From: Nakaseomyces glabratus
Taxonomy: Eukaryota > Ascomycota > Saccharomycetes > Saccharomycetales > Saccharomycetaceae
Length of the DNA stretch: 64,000 nt
Assembly: GCF_010111755.1 (NCBI RefSeq)
Contig: NC_088960.1
Span: 682,001-746,000 of the forward strand
Reading direction: 5' to 3'
The translations under genes were made by a program, and so were the position numbers. Each line of letters opens with the position of its first letter. The stretch's first letter is position 1. Under the pieces are notes generated by a model. The model was not told where the DNA came from, did not search any database, and saw only the letters and a program-made list of their open reading frames with translations. This document shows positions 11,289-21,685 of this stretch, piece after piece.

Positions 11289-12251
11289 TCTAGTTCTGTG
11301 TATTTTGGATCGGTCCTTGTTGTATGATTGTTTTTATCTGGTAGTAGATGGTTGTTGCAGTAGGGCCGTGGAAAAGACAGTGTTATAGTGCAGTACTCTA
11401 GAATATACGAGTATATATTCTTCTTTTCGTAAAGCCTGCAATGACAATCACTAAAGCTCTCTGGATCACAGGTTATCTAGCTCTCTTGTAGTTCCCTCTT
11501 GCCGTAACGTAAGTGTTAGATCAAATCAAATAACTATAGTTTCCTAACCTAATATAACTTACAAATCTAACTATGTTCTGGCAGAATAACAAATCCCACA
11601 AGAGCAGTCTTATCAAGATGGCTAACATAATCACACTTTACTCATCGTAGTTTTTACTCGAGAAATCGCTGAAGCTGAAAATTCCCCCAGCCTAGAACTG
11701 CAGGAAACTTAAGACCTAACACCACAACCATAAAATTTTCAGAATTTCATTTGATTTTTTGTTTTCATTTTGAGAGAAAATTTCAATTTCTATTTTAAAG
11801 ATTCTTCGGAATCGGCACTTGCTTCCGATACCGGGATCGGGTTTTGGGTTTCATCTGAGAAGTCGAAAAGATTCAGATCCACGAAACCTCCGCAGAGGAG
11901 TAAAAATTTGATCCGAAAACTGGTACACTGTATCTTGCATGTTGTCCATATTTGTATGCAGTTACACACTGAATGGAATGTAATCGTTTATATACTTAGA
12001 GACATAGATGCGTATGCTGGAGGGAAGGGGGGGGATGGCGATAGAACAGTATTCATACCTTTATACTTTGTTCTCCATATCAAGTTTTTTTTTGATCTAT
12101 ATACTTTTTGGTGAATATCTTGTTTTTATCCCCAGCCCTTTCAAAGTGTTATTCCCAGAAAGCTTACAGACAAAAAAAAAAATTGGGTACCAAATAAATT
12201 TTTGGAATGCTTGTAGAAGATATATGCTTGCTTGTTCTATAGTTTCAGTTG
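11289..12251. other. intergenic DNA: BUL promoter and CTK3 3' flank
   Basis: Nearly 1 kb without a supported gene. A 114-codon frame here starts at a TTG and has no family resemblance. I note the near-palindrome CCGAT-N6-ATCGG at 11825-11840, of a type some zinc-cluster factors bind, and a G8 tract at about 12027. Confidence 0.5.
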
Positions 12252-13301
12252 TTAAATCAAGTAGCTTCCTCTGGCTATTGTATGCAATTGTCGTATATCC
12301 TTTTGGTCGCTTCTTGATAGTGATGGAAGGGAAGTAATTGAGTTCCATGCTGCTTTGAATTCATTCTCATCCAGCATAGACTGTGAAACACGTTCGACAA
12401 CCCAGTTGTTCTCCTTTTGTCGCTTGTGTCTCTCTCTATCGTTCTCCATTCTGTGTAGTATATTGCTCACGTTGTTGTTACTCGTGCTGCTATTGTGTGA
12501 GTTCTTTAGGTTGCAAACACCGTTGGTGACAAAGGTTTTGAACACTACATACTTCTTAATCATTCTATCATTCAATAGCTCACGGGTCCACAGTATAGAC
12601 TGGCTTACGTTCTGCGGCTTATCATCGTTTGCTATCGTTTTCCAGTCTAATTCAGATGTGGGTTGAGTCATCGCCTGTATTACTTCCTCAGAATCCATTG
12701 TATATTCAGATAGTGTCATTTCTTCAGGCGACATCTCGAGCTGGTACCCCGGTAGTGTTTTTAATAACCGAAGAAGGTTGTAGTATATATCTGTGCATGA
12801 TTTCAAGTTGGAGAGTGCCTTCCAATCATCCTTCGGTAGACATATTTCAAATATGCGTGGCATGGACGGTATTAGATGTTCATACACAACAGTAGCTTGA
12901 AGACTGCTGGTGTCTAGTTTGCGTTTCTTCATCTCTGCGACAAGCGCTAATATAATTTGGTAGTAGAATATCACAATATTCAGTCTATGCAATGGGTCCA
13001 TCTTTAAACCTGTGTCAAAAAGACACTGGTGGAAGTCCTCATAGTGATGTGCATAATGCTTCAAGTAAAATTGTAGTGGATCTGACATTGACTTCGATAC
13101 TTGCGTGCCAATTGTGGTATCGTCCAGTTCCTGTATATTAGAATAACTACCACTATGCGATACAGAGTTCGCCCCACTGGATTGACCTGACCCTAGACCT
13201 ATTCCCAAGGTTCCATCTGTATCTTCCTTTGAAACGTTTAGACTTTTCTGTAAGTTCTTAATAACTTGGATAAACTGCAAACGTGCTTCAAATGAATCCA
13301 T
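12252..13301 (-). CDS. CTK3: CTDK-I gamma subunit
   Basis: 349 codons, longer than S. cerevisiae Ctk3 (about 296 aa), with an extra Ser/Gly-rich insert at about residues 25-60. The N-terminal start MDSFEARLQFIQVIKNLQKS and the helical domain that follows (CID-like in the family) fit Ctk3. Ctk3 joins Ctk1 kinase and Ctk2 cyclin to phosphorylate Ser2 of the RNA polymerase II CTD. It lies beyond BUL just as YML112W lies beyond BUL2. Upstream it is head-to-head with KAP120, which in S. cerevisiae is on another chromosome, so the two synteny blocks join in the promoter region between them. Confidence 0.9.
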   Translation of the reverse strand: MDSFEARLQFIQVIKNLQKSLNVSKEDTDGTLGIGLGSGQSSGANSVSHSGSYSNIQELDDTTIGTQVSKSMSDPLQFYLKHYAHHYEDFHQCLFDTGLKMDPLHRLNIVIFYYQIILALVAEMKKRKLDTSSLQATVVYEHLIPSMPRIFEICLPKDDWKALSNLKSCTDIYYNLLRLLKTLPGYQLEMSPEEMTLSEYTMDSEEVIQAMTQPTSELDWKTIANDDKPQNVSQSILWTRELLNDRMIKKYVVFKTFVTNGVCNLKNSHNSSTSNNNVSNILHRMENDRERHKRQKENNWVVERVSQSMLDENEFKAAWNSITSLPSLSRSDQKDIRQLHTIARGSYLI

Positions 13302-13969
13302 TATCTTATTTATTGTTCGTCTTCGCTGAACTTTTTGAAGCAGTCCCTATTTCTCTCACAATAAGCTTATTATTTCACAGCAACAATATGCAGCACTTAA
13401 ACTAGTATTGCCTAAATATAATTTTTGCAGTTATACGGTTCGAAAGGCATACTGGCAGTATTATTTAATTGCCCCATCGCTAGCAGAAGTGGCTCTTTAA
13501 ACAGTTTTCACTTAATAAAAATGAAAAGTAAAATGCCAAAACACTTTACCCGGCTATCGTGTCTGTAAAAAACTACATTTACAAGAAGGATGGAAAAAAG
13601 AGCTAACAATTCCGATGAGCTTCAAAAATTGCTAAGTTAAAAAAATAAATTCATTAGTCGGGTACCATCTGTTAGATTAACAAAGATTTCTAGAAGTACT
13701 CACCTTTCGAGGACACAATTGTGGAATATCATATTATTCTTATTAACTGTGGGTACGCTGTGCTTCAGCTTTAAAGTCAAGGTCCAAATAGGAAAGAAAA
13801 ACGGCACCAGAAACAGAGATAGAGCTGTAATAAGGGAACCTTTAGCAAACATACGATTTAGTACTTCAGAGGACCAGTAAGTTGGTGATTTTGTCTGGTA
13901 TTGAAATTTGTACTAAAGACATTTGATAAATCTTTTGCATAAACCATATAGTGAAAAAATAAACTCAAT
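13302..13969. other. CTK3-KAP120 divergent promoter and block junction
   Basis: The junction between the YML-type and YPL-type blocks lies here. It contains a Reb1-like TTACCCGG at 13546-13553 and a one-mismatch PAC (CCGATGAG) at 13612-13619 followed by an A-rich half RRPE. I see no tRNA, LTR or repeat that would explain the rearrangement. Confidence 0.6.
13546..13553 (+). promoter_or_regulatory. Reb1-like site
   Basis: TTACCCGG, the Reb1 general regulatory factor consensus, in the divergent CTK3-KAP120 promoter (245 bp from CTK3, 415 bp from KAP120). Confidence 0.5.
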
Positions 13970-16900
13970 ATGTCAGGGATTATGTTAACTGAACTAAACC
14001 TAGTTGAAGTACTACAGCAGGCTAGTGACATGCAGCATATGGGTACCGAAAGACAGAGGATGGCCGAATCACAATTGAAGGCATGGGAAACCCAGCCTGG
14101 CTTCCACTTTCTTTTGCAATCAATATACTTGGACTTATCAAATGGCTTGCATGTACGGTGGCTAGCTGTTATACAGTTTAAAAATGGTGTTGAGAAGTAT
14201 TGGAGGGCGACAAGAATTAATAGCATCGGAAAGGATGAAAAGGCGTCTATTAGGAAAAGATTATTTGATGTGGTGGATGAGCAGAATAATCAACTCTGTA
14301 TCCAAAATGCACAAGCAACAGCTCGTATTTCTCGTATTGATTTCCCTGTAGAATGGCCAAATCTTTTTGAGTCAATCGAGCAACTGCTTAACATTAACCA
14401 CAGGAAAGAAATTCAAACACATAATATATTGATGCACTTGAATCAGATAATCAAAATCTTGGGAAGTGCCCGTATTGGAAGGTGCAGACCAGCAATGCAA
14501 AGTAAAATACCTTTGATATTTTCACTAGTTGTTCGTATTTATTTGGAGTCATTCGATGAATGGACGCATTCTAACGTTGCTGACGGAGACATTCTATCTA
14601 AATTACAGATCTCATACTTGGCTTTAAAAGTATTAAGAAGAATGGTTTCTGATGGTTATGAATACCCACAAAGAGATGAAACTGTTTGTGAATTTATGAA
14701 ACTTTCAATTACCCATTTCGATGTTCTCATTGCTAACCATGAAAATTTCAAAAAGTTTGATCTTTACGAGAAGTTTATCAAATGCTTTGGAAAGCTGTAT
14801 TTTAACTTAGTTACCGCATCGCCTGCTAATTTTATCTTGATACCAAGTTCATCACAAATTTTAATTTCCTACACCAGTTTCCTACTTAACAAAGCTCAGT
14901 TTGTATACCAAGAAAATCCGGATGTAACAGGAGATTTCTGGGAACAAGTTGCTATTAGGGGCATTATGATAATAAAAAGAGTTATCAATTTTGTATCTAA
15001 AAAGGGTGCTGTCACTATTAAAGCCAGGAGTGATAAACCCAACATTGATGCAGCAATCACTAAGATTAACAATGAGTATTTAAATGAAAATCTTATTAAA
15101 AAGATGGTGGACACATTGATGGAGTGGTATTTGAAGTTGAGAGCTACTGAATTAGACAACTGGTTTATGGATCCGGAAGAATGGATAAACGAGCAGATGG
15201 CTTCGAGTTACGAATATCAAATAAGGCCTTGCGCAGAAAACTTCTTTCAAGATTTAATCAATACATTTCCTGAATTGTTGGCTTCCTATCTCTTAAATAA
15301 GATTGAAACATCAGCCAGTACATTATCCGATTCTTTGGAGGACTTCTTAAGGAAGGACGCCATCTATGCCGCTTTCCAATTAAGTGCATCTGCAGTTAGT
15401 GAAATGGTTGACTTCGACAGACTTTTGCCTACAGTCTTCTTGCCAGAAGCGGCCGGATCTAACACACCAGGAGAAAGATTAAAAATTATTAGAAGGAGAG
15501 TTGCATTAATTATCAATGAATGGTCGATAGTGAAATGTTCTGAAGAAAGTAAGAATCTGTGCTACAAATTTTTCGCTGAAATGTTGGCTACGGAAGAGGA
15601 CAAAGTTGTATTACTTACTGTAGTACAATCGCTAAGGACCATGCTGGATGATTGGAATTTTAATAAAGATAACTTTGAACCATATTTAAATTCAGTTGCT
15701 TCTTTGTTATTAAGAAAAATTTTACCATCAGTTTCCTTGACAGAAACTAGGCTTTACGTTTTGAATACAATGAGTGATTTAATTATACAAACAAAATCTC
15801 TCATAGGCCAAGATATGCTGATTGAAATTCTTCAAATCGTGCCTAACCTTTGGAACGTAGCCACCAATGAAACCACAGAGTCGATCTTGTGCAATTCCCT
15901 GCTGAGATTGTTAAGACATTTGGCTACCTCGTTAGGAGCATTTTCCTATATGACGTGGGAAATCTCAATACCAATTGTTATGACATCCTGTAATCCGTCA
16001 TCCAAAGATTACCAACTATTGAACGAAGATGGTTTTGAACTATGGAGTGTGCTGTTACAGAATTATTCTCCTGAAAAACAGCAACTGGATACAAGATTTA
16101 CAGAGTTTTTGCCTTATGTTAGTTCAGCAGTTGAGTGTCATACCGAAATACTACCTACCCTTTTAGAAATTATCAAGAGTTATGCATTGCTTTTGGAACC
16201 ATCTCAATTTTTTGCACATCCATCAGTTGCAGAAGTTTTCAGAAAGCTATCTCAGTACCTATTAAAGTTAAGAGAAGACTCCTTCCAATTGGTTCTCGAA
16301 ATTTGGGAAATTTTAACCCTTTGTAATGAGTCTAACAATGAATCATTATTGATAGAAAATTTTTACAGTAATGGTATATTTATTGCCCTATTTGATGCAG
16401 TACTTCTTGAGGAAGCATTATCAAGTTATCAATGCTTGCAAGTTCTTCAAGTAATTTCCAGAATCACATACGTTAACCCTAGTGCTGTAATGAATTTCTT
16501 GACAAGCTATCATTCTAATTTGCCCTTGATGGAACAAAATATGCAATTGCCGGTGACTGAAAGAAAACTGGTTTCCAGTGATATGAGTTATGACGACGTT
16601 GTACGTAAGTTTATTTCTGTATGGGTCGTCTGTTTTAAGGATGTATACGACCCAAAACAGAAAAAGGTTCATATTCTGGGCTTATCAAGTCTTTTAAGAA
16701 CTGGGTTAGTGTCAGTAATTGGCGAATTTCCAGCGATTGCATCAATCTGGATTGAAATGCTAGAAGAAATAAAGGAGACAAATGATGGCGATTGTGAAAA
16801 GTATCATTTGAACGATATCGTCACAGAGCAATCTCTAGAATTTTATCCTATCAGTTGTGAACAGTTAAGATATCATCAACTAGTCAAGAATAATGACCCC

Positions 16901-17053
16901 ACACATAACATAAGCCTCAGAGATTTCATCTCTCAAACGATGCAATTCTTAGAAACACAAATGGGTTCCCAAGAATATCAAGCATTCTTAAACTCAAATA
17001 ATCCCACACTTCTCGAAAATCTACAACTATTCTTGAGCATTCAACAACAGTAG
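13970..17053 (+). CDS. KAP120: Kap120 karyopherin-beta
   Basis: 1027 codons against about 1032 in S. cerevisiae. The importin-beta N-terminal domain is at about residues 30-105, with ESQLKAWE and the helix pair around GLHVRWLAVIQFKN. The rest is the alpha-helical HEAT-type solenoid typical of karyopherins, most like human importin-11. Kap120 carries cargo such as ribosome assembly factors and Swe1 into the nucleus. It is directly followed by SPC29 on the same strand, as YPL125W is by YPL124W. Confidence 0.95.
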   Translation: MSGIMLTELNLVEVLQQASDMQHMGTERQRMAESQLKAWETQPGFHFLLQSIYLDLSNGLHVRWLAVIQFKNGVEKYWRATRINSIGKDEKASIRKRLFDVVDEQNNQLCIQNAQATARISRIDFPVEWPNLFESIEQLLNINHRKEIQTHNILMHLNQIIKILGSARIGRCRPAMQSKIPLIFSLVVRIYLESFDEWTHSNVADGDILSKLQISYLALKVLRRMVSDGYEYPQRDETVCEFMKLSITHFDVLIANHENFKKFDLYEKFIKCFGKLYFNLVTASPANFILIPSSSQILISYTSFLLNKAQFVYQENPDVTGDFWEQVAIRGIMIIKRVINFVSKKGAVTIKARSDKPNIDAAITKINNEYLNENLIKKMVDTLMEWYLKLRATELDNWFMDPEEWINEQMASSYEYQIRPCAENFFQDLINTFPELLASYLLNKIETSASTLSDSLEDFLRKDAIYAAFQLSASAVSEMVDFDRLLPTVFLPEAAGSNTPGERLKIIRRRVALIINEWSIVKCSEESKNLCYKFFAEMLATEEDKVVLLTVVQSLRTMLDDWNFNKDNFEPYLNSVASLLLRKILPSVSLTETRLYVLNTMSDLIIQTKSLIGQDMLIEILQIVPNLWNVATNETTESILCNSLLRLLRHLATSLGAFSYMTWEISIPIVMTSCNPSSKDYQLLNEDGFELWSVLLQNYSPEKQQLDTRFTEFLPYVSSAVECHTEILPTLLEIIKSYALLLEPSQFFAHPSVAEVFRKLSQYLLKLREDSFQLVLEIWEILTLCNESNNESLLIENFYSNGIFIALFDAVLLEEALSSYQCLQVLQVISRITYVNPSAVMNFLTSYHSNLPLMEQNMQLPVTERKLVSSDMSYDDVVRKFISVWVVCFKDVYDPKQKKVHILGLSSLLRTGLVSVIGEFPAIASIWIEMLEEIKETNDGDCEKYHLNDIVTEQSLEFYPISCEQLRYHQLVKNNDPTHNISLRDFISQTMQFLETQMGSQEYQAFLNSNNPTLLENLQLFLSIQQQ

Positions 17054-17477
17054 CTTAAGCCAGCATAATATCGTGGATATATTTTTAATTATATATACAT
17101 ATATTGCATTTCGACTAAATAAACCTAAATCACAGCCATAAATTCATCAATTTAATAACTGCTCGACATTTGCAGATGGATTGCATTTTAAAAAATATAA
17201 CTAACAATGCTTTAAAATGGAGTTTGAGCACATTTCTTTGTTATCCAATACATGGTTATTCCAAGCAAGCTGGTCATGTGACCTAGTTTGTTTTCAAAGG
17301 AGGACTCACTCACGCGTTTCGCGCCATTAAAAATTGTATGGATAACTCATCACAATAAATAGTGTCAATGTATATTACTTAACTAGCTAATTATATAGTT
17401 ATAACATTTTAGTGTGGATTTGTTCATAACATTATACAGCCACTCTTCTTCTTAATAAGATTTGCATAAATTAAAAG
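17054..17477. other. KAP120-SPC29 intergenic region
   Basis: About 420 bp with KAP120 3' flank (TA-rich at 17080-17105) and the SPC29 promoter, which contains an MCB/SCB pair. Nothing else seen. Confidence 0.6.
17312..17326 (+). promoter_or_regulatory. overlapping MCB and SCB/E2F-like element
   Basis: ACGCGT (MCB) at 17312-17317 runs into TTTCGCGCC (17317-17325), which contains the SCB core CGCGAAA on the reverse strand. MBF/SBF drive G1/S transcription. It is about 160 bp before SPC29, the right distance for a promoter element. Confidence 0.65.
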
Positions 17478-18182
17478 ATGGTGGTTGGTCCTATTTCTAA
17501 TCTGCGAGATGACGCTCTCAAGGATGATACGTTAAATCATATTCGAAAAGAATACTTAGAGTCAAAGAAACAAATATCAAATCTGCTTTCGCAGGAGACA
17601 AATACAAATGAATTTTCTAGAAAACCTTACCCAAATAGCTCTCCAATTCGGAAATTTGATCATTTTGCTAATGAGCGCCCAACAACCATTGATGCAAAAC
17701 TTCGAGAGCAGTTACGAACTGGGGCTTCCGATGTAGCTATAGAACAAAGTTTACGTACAAATTCTGATGAATCCAGGAATCAAATGATATATGATGATAT
17801 GAAGGTCATGAAGAGAATAATTGACGGGCAACAAGAGAGCATAAGAGAATTGAGAAGGGCGTTAGAGCAAGAAAGATATATGAACTCAGAGTTACAAAGA
17901 AAATATAATGAGATGGAGAGGAGATTTGATAGGTTAGAGTGGTTTATTAATAGTCACGATAAATTCCAAGCATATCAGGACATCAGATCAAATACCACTA
18001 AGAAGGATTTCTCGGATCCGATATTTAACAATGGTTTAAAAAGACGATGGGATGAATATCCTATAAGGTCATTTGAACCAGACACGAATATTAATCGAAA
18101 CAATAGAATTTTCTCCAATTATGATGATAGCACTACAAGATTAATGCAAATAACGGATCCACATTACAGAAGTGTTGGTTAA
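17478..18182 (+). CDS. SPC29: Spc29 spindle pole body component
   Basis: 234 codons (Spc29 is about 253). No enzyme motif. The central part, about residues 105-160, is a charged coiled coil (DDMKVMKRII through MERRFDRLEWFI), and the ends are polar and disordered. Spc29 bridges Spc42 and Spc110 in the central plaque of the spindle pole body. Identification relies mainly on exact synteny (KAP120, then this gene, then RNY1), size and coiled-coil content, since Spc29 evolves fast. The MCB/SCB element upstream fits a gene needed at spindle pole duplication in G1/S. Confidence 0.85.
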   Translation: MVVGPISNLRDDALKDDTLNHIRKEYLESKKQISNLLSQETNTNEFSRKPYPNSSPIRKFDHFANERPTTIDAKLREQLRTGASDVAIEQSLRTNSDESRNQMIYDDMKVMKRIIDGQQESIRELRRALEQERYMNSELQRKYNEMERRFDRLEWFINSHDKFQAYQDIRSNTTKKDFSDPIFNNGLKRRWDEYPIRSFEPDTNINRNNRIFSNYDDSTTRLMQITDPHYRSVG

Positions 18183-18249
18183 TTTATTTGTAACGAATTA
18201 AATTATAAATAGTGAATTTGTGCGCATAATATTGATTGCATCAATTTAT

Positions 18250-19551
18250 TTACTTCCGGTTGAATTTCAATTGAAATTTGTATTTGAGATTGCTATTTTT
18301 CTCGTTCGATACTGCAAACACAACGGAACGGGAAGTTCTTCCATTTTTTGGTGCACTTTCAGCGCCCCACTCAAAAGATCCTGAATAGCCCAAGATACCC
18401 TTTTCTTCATTGTAATCAAACTGGGTTGCATAATCTGGCGATCTACTAGAGCAGTCCAGCTGGGACTTATCATTGTGAACTGTACAATAACCCATTCTGG
18501 ATTTCAATAAATAGTTACCGTATTTTGATTCTATCAATTCAAAATTTGCGGGTGTGCCTCTTTTCATCCACCTCCCTGTCTTTATCAAAAAGCCACCATA
18601 TTGGCTTATCCTAATTGTCCCCCTTGATATCGGTTTTTTGTTGGGGCCTCTGTTATCTCTCCGTTGATAGCCCTTTGGATAATATTTTATGCCTTGGTCT
18701 TTGCACCTTGACATTGATCTCAAAGGATCTAAAGGAATGAAATCTTCATTTAATATTGAGCCATTGAGTTGATGATAGTACCAGACCTCTGTTAATGCAT
18801 TTTGGGAATTGCAATTGATGTGAGCTTGCGTACCTTGGAACTCCGAACTCAAAGCAGATAGAATTTCTGATTTAGTGTAACTAGTGTCATTACTAGGTGT
18901 AATATTATGTTTTGCAAGCATTTCATAAGTATTTAACTTCTGAAATAGATCATACGATATACGGAAGTAATCATATACTGCTTTTTTTTTGTAGTACTTG
19001 GGACCCTTTTGACTTGTAGTAGGATTCCATCTGCTATAGCATTGTGGTTGGAGAGTACTTAGGCAAGTGCCGTGCTTATTATATTCATGAATCCATAGTG
19101 ATTCATGGTTTCCATTATTACTCTTCCAGTATTTGTTCAAATTGTTAAGTAGTTCTTCTCCTTGTATAGGTAAAGTATCGTCATTGTTGAAGGCATCTGA
19201 TTTGAGAAGGTAGTCTACATCATCAATAAACAGGTCTCTTTTACAAAATTGGGGGTATCCGCCCATACAGTCATCTGGCCAGAGTCCATGAATTGTAAAA
19301 GAATCAACAGGACCCAGTTCTTCTTCAAGTTCTGTTCTATTCAAATTAGGTTTTGATGGTGCATAGTTCCAGAACTGAGTCATAAGTAAAATTCCTCCAG
19401 GATACTCAAAACAGCATAGATCAGATATTGCTGTTTCATTTCCACAAGATAGTGGTAGATTGATTGGACAGCTAGGAGAGCCATCTTGGTAAGAGTGTTG
19501 CAACCCTGTTTGAAGTCCTTGAAAGGCTTTCAAGACACTTGCTAAAATCAT
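18250..19551 (-). CDS. RNY1: vacuolar/secreted RNase T2
   Basis: 433 codons, nearly the length of S. cerevisiae Rny1 (434). The two active-site segments of the T2 family are present: FTIHGLWPD at about residues 84-92 and ESLWIHEYNKHGTC at about 146-160, each with its catalytic His. Multiple Cys residues and N-glycosylation sequons fit a secreted protein. The N-terminus is only moderately hydrophobic, so the signal peptide is weaker than usual. A basic C-terminal extension (about 300-433) of the yeast type follows. Rny1 degrades rRNA and tRNA after autophagy or vacuolar lysis. It converges on SPC29 with a 67-bp gap. Confidence 0.95.
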   Translation of the reverse strand: MILASVLKAFQGLQTGLQHSYQDGSPSCPINLPLSCGNETAISDLCCFEYPGGILLMTQFWNYAPSKPNLNRTELEEELGPVDSFTIHGLWPDDCMGGYPQFCKRDLFIDDVDYLLKSDAFNNDDTLPIQGEELLNNLNKYWKSNNGNHESLWIHEYNKHGTCLSTLQPQCYSRWNPTTSQKGPKYYKKKAVYDYFRISYDLFQKLNTYEMLAKHNITPSNDTSYTKSEILSALSSEFQGTQAHINCNSQNALTEVWYYHQLNGSILNEDFIPLDPLRSMSRCKDQGIKYYPKGYQRRDNRGPNKKPISRGTIRISQYGGFLIKTGRWMKRGTPANFELIESKYGNYLLKSRMGYCTVHNDKSQLDCSSRSPDYATQFDYNEEKGILGYSGSFEWGAESAPKNGRTSRSVVFAVSNEKNSNLKYKFQLKFNRK

Positions 19552-19886
19552 GAAAACTGTACAATTTCAGAAAGAACAAAAGCTCAGTCACAGTTGTTAT
19601 TGTAAATTATATGATATTCGATAAGTATCTAATATTGATGCCGTTTATATATGCTAGATATTTGAGCGATCAGCCAGGTCACTCTTGTGATTGGAATGAA
19701 TGCAATATTTTTAAGGGTTCCACAACTGGTTAAGATGGTAAACACTTGAGCCGGGTAATATTTTAGGCAGTCGTTAGTGCAAATAGATGTGCAAGTAGAC
19801 CGTCTCAATAACAGCTTTATCTGACTCTGAATGTAATGGTATTTAATAGTAAACAATTAATGCAGTAGGTTCTACCGTTGCTCGGT
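19552..19886. promoter_or_regulatory. RNY1 promoter with Reb1-like site
   Basis: 335 bp between the RNY1 start and the TFB2 stop. CCGGGTAA at 19751-19758 is a Reb1 consensus on the reverse strand, 200 bp before RNY1. No gene seen. Confidence 0.45.
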
Positions 19887-21401
19887 TTATTCTTCCTTCT
19901 TTTTGATTTTCCTTTTTGCATACTCTAGAACTTGAGCATTACCCTCTCTAGAAACAAATAGTTTTCTCTTCCTATCATCTTTCCATAGTAGAGCGCCAAT
20001 ATCCTGTGCATATTTACAGAGCATATTGAAATCTTGTGCTGTATCAAAGTCAATGTATAGAGAACCTTCATACGTTAACACTCTATCTAATTCTAGTTGC
20101 CATAATTTAATTTGATCGACGACGGTTGGGGGTAGCACTTGCAAGGGATCTTTACAGTTGGGATCTAGTTCTAATTTCTTTTGCAGTTTTTCCTCAGCTA
20201 ATCTTCTCATCTGAGGATGCGCATGAGATTCTAAATAAGCAATTACCTGATCAGCAGTGATACCATTGATTAAAGCTCTTCTGATAGATTCTCTTGTAAT
20301 TTGACCAGCCACCATATTAGCAAATCTAGATTTCAAATGCACAAATAAACTTAGAATAGCTATCTGTAAGGGTGAGTTGCAGTATGAGTATAGTTTGAAG
20401 TTGGTTTCAATAATCAGAGCACCATCTTGTATATCCTCAGCTTTACCTTCCAATGAATCATATTTGTCATCCGTTGATTTTGCCGCATCGTCAGGTTTGT
20501 TTAGAACACTCTCCATAGCACCAGATGCTGTTCTCATGCTCTTAGTATCTGACGTCAACATTTGTGCCAACCGTGTCGGATAGAATATATTAGGATTACT
20601 TGTTTTTTGAAACACTAGACCATAATCTCTCATATCGAGAAGCATTTTTAATTGAGTTTCGCTGAGGTTTTCTGTGCTATATGCCTTTCCAGTCTCTAAA
20701 GCACCTAGCATAAAGATAAAGTTCAAGACATGAACTGGGTCCATATGCAATGATTCGGCTAGTTTCAGATACTGTAAAAGTAATGACCAGATTTGTGAGT
20801 TAACTTCCTGTAGAAGGAATTGAAAACCTTCATTAGTAATCATAAACTCAGAGGAGTCGGGAACTTCTTCCATTAATTTGCTATGTTTTAATAGATTAAG
20901 AACATTTTCCGATGGCATTTTTGCCATTGGAGTACCGACCATAAAATGTAAAATTGTCTCCCATTTCGTTGCTGCATATTCATCTAGGACAGCTAAGTTT
21001 ACCACGGTGTCGAGTCTATCTTCATCAACTACAATACCAAATGAGTTGTTCACTTCACCACCTGTTAACGCATTTCTGAAACTTTCTCTAAATGTTGGAT
21101 TCAAGTTGATTAAAAGTTGCCCATTTACCCTTGTCGGTATCAGCAAATGTAAAGATTTCATTGACTTGATAGCCTCTTGAAATTGTAGCTTGCCGTTCGA
21201 TTTAACCCAACGATCCAGGTCACGTAATGATATATCTTTATCATTGAATATAACTGTCATTATGAAAAACTTTGCCAGTGTCGGCAGAAGTCTGTAAATA
21301 GCCAAGCATGTAGCCGGGGATTTATACAGTCTTGTTTGCACTTGGCTTGGTATCTCTTCCAAGTACTGTGTAATCGAGTGCTTGAGACCACTGAAACTCA
21401 T
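19887..21401 (-). CDS. TFB2: TFIIH subunit Tfb2 (p52)
   Basis: 504 codons against about 513 in S. cerevisiae. The N-terminal MSFSGLKHSITQYLEEIP and the long helical body fit Tfb2. The C-terminal region (about 425-500, with SLYIDFDTAQDF) is the Tfb5-binding domain. Tfb2 stimulates the Ssl2/XPB ATPase in TFIIH for promoter opening and nucleotide excision repair. It sits between RNY1 and MEI5 as YPL122C does. A TACTAAC-like sequence upstream on the minus strand has no partner donor, so I give no intron. Confidence 0.96.
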   Translation of the reverse strand: MSFSGLKHSITQYLEEIPSQVQTRLYKSPATCLAIYRLLPTLAKFFIMTVIFNDKDISLRDLDRWVKSNGKLQFQEAIKSMKSLHLLIPTRVNGQLLINLNPTFRESFRNALTGGEVNNSFGIVVDEDRLDTVVNLAVLDEYAATKWETILHFMVGTPMAKMPSENVLNLLKHSKLMEEVPDSSEFMITNEGFQFLLQEVNSQIWSLLLQYLKLAESLHMDPVHVLNFIFMLGALETGKAYSTENLSETQLKMLLDMRDYGLVFQKTSNPNIFYPTRLAQMLTSDTKSMRTASGAMESVLNKPDDAAKSTDDKYDSLEGKAEDIQDGALIIETNFKLYSYCNSPLQIAILSLFVHLKSRFANMVAGQITRESIRRALINGITADQVIAYLESHAHPQMRRLAEEKLQKKLELDPNCKDPLQVLPPTVVDQIKLWQLELDRVLTYEGSLYIDFDTAQDFNMLCKYAQDIGALLWKDDRKRKLFVSREGNAQVLEYAKRKIKKKEE

Positions 21402-21685
21402 TCTTAATCACTCTTATTGAAAAATATAGCAATGTTCTAGTTAGTAATATTATCTTATTTGACAAGTGGTGAAATAAACTTTTATGCTATGTATTATAAT
21501 ATTGATCTTGATCTTTTTATTTTTTTTTTTTCAGGGTTCACATAGCCGGTGCACTAAATTTTCAAAGATGTTACCGAGCGATTCGGTTTTTTCAGTATAA
21601 AAACTAGATGCTAATAGAAAGATGTTCACTATGCTATGGATCGAGTTTCATAAATGTCAGCCATATATCTAAACAATCATTTTTA

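Noticed and set aside
21430..21520. TACTAAC-like branch point upstream of TFB2 (minus strand)
   Set aside because: No GTATGT-type donor upstream, and the TFB2 frame is complete without an intron.
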